Source: Streptomyces pseudovenezuelae (GTDB lineage: Bacteria; Actinomycetota; Actinomycetes; Streptomycetales; Streptomycetaceae). Taken from it: 64,000 nt of DNA. Below the pieces are notes generated by a model, which worked only from the letters and a program-made list of their open reading frames with translations, did no database searches and had not been told where the DNA came from. Below, one piece after another: positions 63,467 to 64,000 of the stretch. Within the stretch, counting starts at the first letter, position 1. Every line of letters begins with the position of its first letter. The DNA is taken from the NCBI RefSeq assembly GCF_029892565.1, contig NZ_JARXVH010000005.1:558001-622000 (forward strand), written 5' to 3'. Position numbers and translations under genes: made by a program.

Positions 63467-64000
63467 ATGACGCGAATCGACAAGAACCCCAACGGCGGGA
63501 ACACCGCCGTGACCGTACGGGGGCTGGTCAAGCACTACGGCGAGACCAAGGCGCTGGACGGCGTCGACCTGGACGTGCGCGAGGGCACCGTGATGGGTGT
63601 GCTCGGGCCGAACGGCGCCGGCAAGACCACCCTCGTACGCATCCTGTCCACCCTCCTGGCCCCCACCGCCGGCGAGGCCACCGTCGTCGGCTACGACGTC
63701 CTGCGCCAGCCCCGGCAACTGCGCAAGGTGATAGGGCTGACGGGGCAGTACGCCTCCGTCGACGAGAAGCTGGCCGGCTGGGAGAACCTCTATCTGATCG
63801 GGCGGCTGCTCGACCTGACCCGCAAGGACGCCCGCTCGCGCGCCGACGAGCTGCTGGAGCGGTTCTCGCTCACCGAGGCCGCCCGGCGCCCGGCGAGCAC
63901 CTACTCCGGCGGTATGCGGCGCCGGCTCGACCTGGCCGCCTCGATGATCGGGCGCCCGCAGGTGCTCTTCCTCGACGAGCCGACCACCGGTCTGGACCCG
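63467..64000 (+). CDS. DrrA-type ABC transporter ATP-binding protein (partial)
   Basis: The first 178 codons are present; the window ends mid-gene. Walker A is GPNGAGKTT, the Q-loop follows in IGLTGQYASVDEKL, the signature is YSGGMRRRLDLAASM and Walker B is VLFLDEPTTGLDP. The GLTGQYASVDEKLAGWENL region is characteristic of the daunorubicin-resistance DrrA branch, which pairs with a separate DrrB membrane protein to export drugs or other hydrophobic compounds. No Shine-Dalgarno precedes ATG 63467. A phased operator array lies immediately upstream. The membrane subunit and any cognate repressor would lie beyond the window. Confidence 0.9.
   Translation, partial: MTRIDKNPNGGNTAVTVRGLVKHYGETKALDGVDLDVREGTVMGVLGPNGAGKTTLVRILSTLLAPTAGEATVVGYDVLRQPRQLRKVIGLTGQYASVDEKLAGWENLYLIGRLLDLTRKDARSRADELLERFSLTEAARRPASTYSGGMRRRLDLAASMIGRPQVLFLDEPTTGLDP

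Overview
The window is chromosomal DNA from a Streptomyces or a very close relative. It has very high GC and strong third-position GC bias, which produces long spurious antisense frames. GTG and TTG starts are common. Genes are typical of the genus: eukaryote-type GlnII, a large GlnE, a MalR/MalEFG maltodextrin locus, SpoIIE-type phosphatases, a DUF1996 secreted protein and a sedolisin protease. From memory (not searched), the order glnII - two-component pair - amylopullulanase - aglA - malGFE - malR - glnE - glnA2 - nadE - panB matches the conserved core of the Streptomyces chromosome. No phage, integrase, conjugative, CRISPR, tRNA, rRNA or biosynthetic-cluster genes were seen.

Layout. 1-5.3 kb: end of a membrane protein, an HtpX/PspAB membrane-stress pair, a small membrane protein, a DUF2252 protein and a winged-helix HTH_42 protein. 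5.3-15.6 kb: a secreted protein, an alpha/beta-hydrolase divergent from a MarR regulator with clear operators, glnII with a candidate GlnR box and a strong terminator, a 40-codon Cys-Cys ORF in front of a winged-helix regulator, an epimerase, a histidine kinase/response regulator pair, a DUF1996 protein and a lipoprotein. 15.6-23 kb: a TPR protein, a membrane protein whose cytoplasmic part resembles a degenerate ECF sigma factor, a predicted diiron protein with its own 2Fe-2S flavoreductase and TetR regulator, a tautomerase and a REC-SpoIIE phosphatase.

23-37 kb is an alpha-glucan utilisation island: secreted amylopullulanase, secreted alpha-amylase, cytoplasmic alpha-glucosidase, the MalEFG uptake system and the MalR repressor. 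TTGCAAG/CTTGC-type half-sites recur in the promoters. Extracellular enzymes cut starch and pullulan, MalEFG imports the maltodextrins, AglA hydrolyses them, and MalR represses the genes.

37-64 kb: a PAP2 membrane protein, LysR and EamA transporter, glnE, lipoprotein and LuxR regulator, PPOX and VOC proteins, a secreted phosphoesterase/MFS/beta-propeller operon, glnA2, a DUF3105-DUF305 pair, a sedolisin, nadE, an MFS exporter, a membrane-anchored EEP protein, an MFS/TetR operon with a good operator, panB, and a DrrA-type ABC ATPase cut by the window end and preceded by a striking 11-bp-phased operator array. Two families of dispersed Streptomyces intergenic repeats occur, two copies each; one copy is translated into the C-terminus of the EamA transporter.
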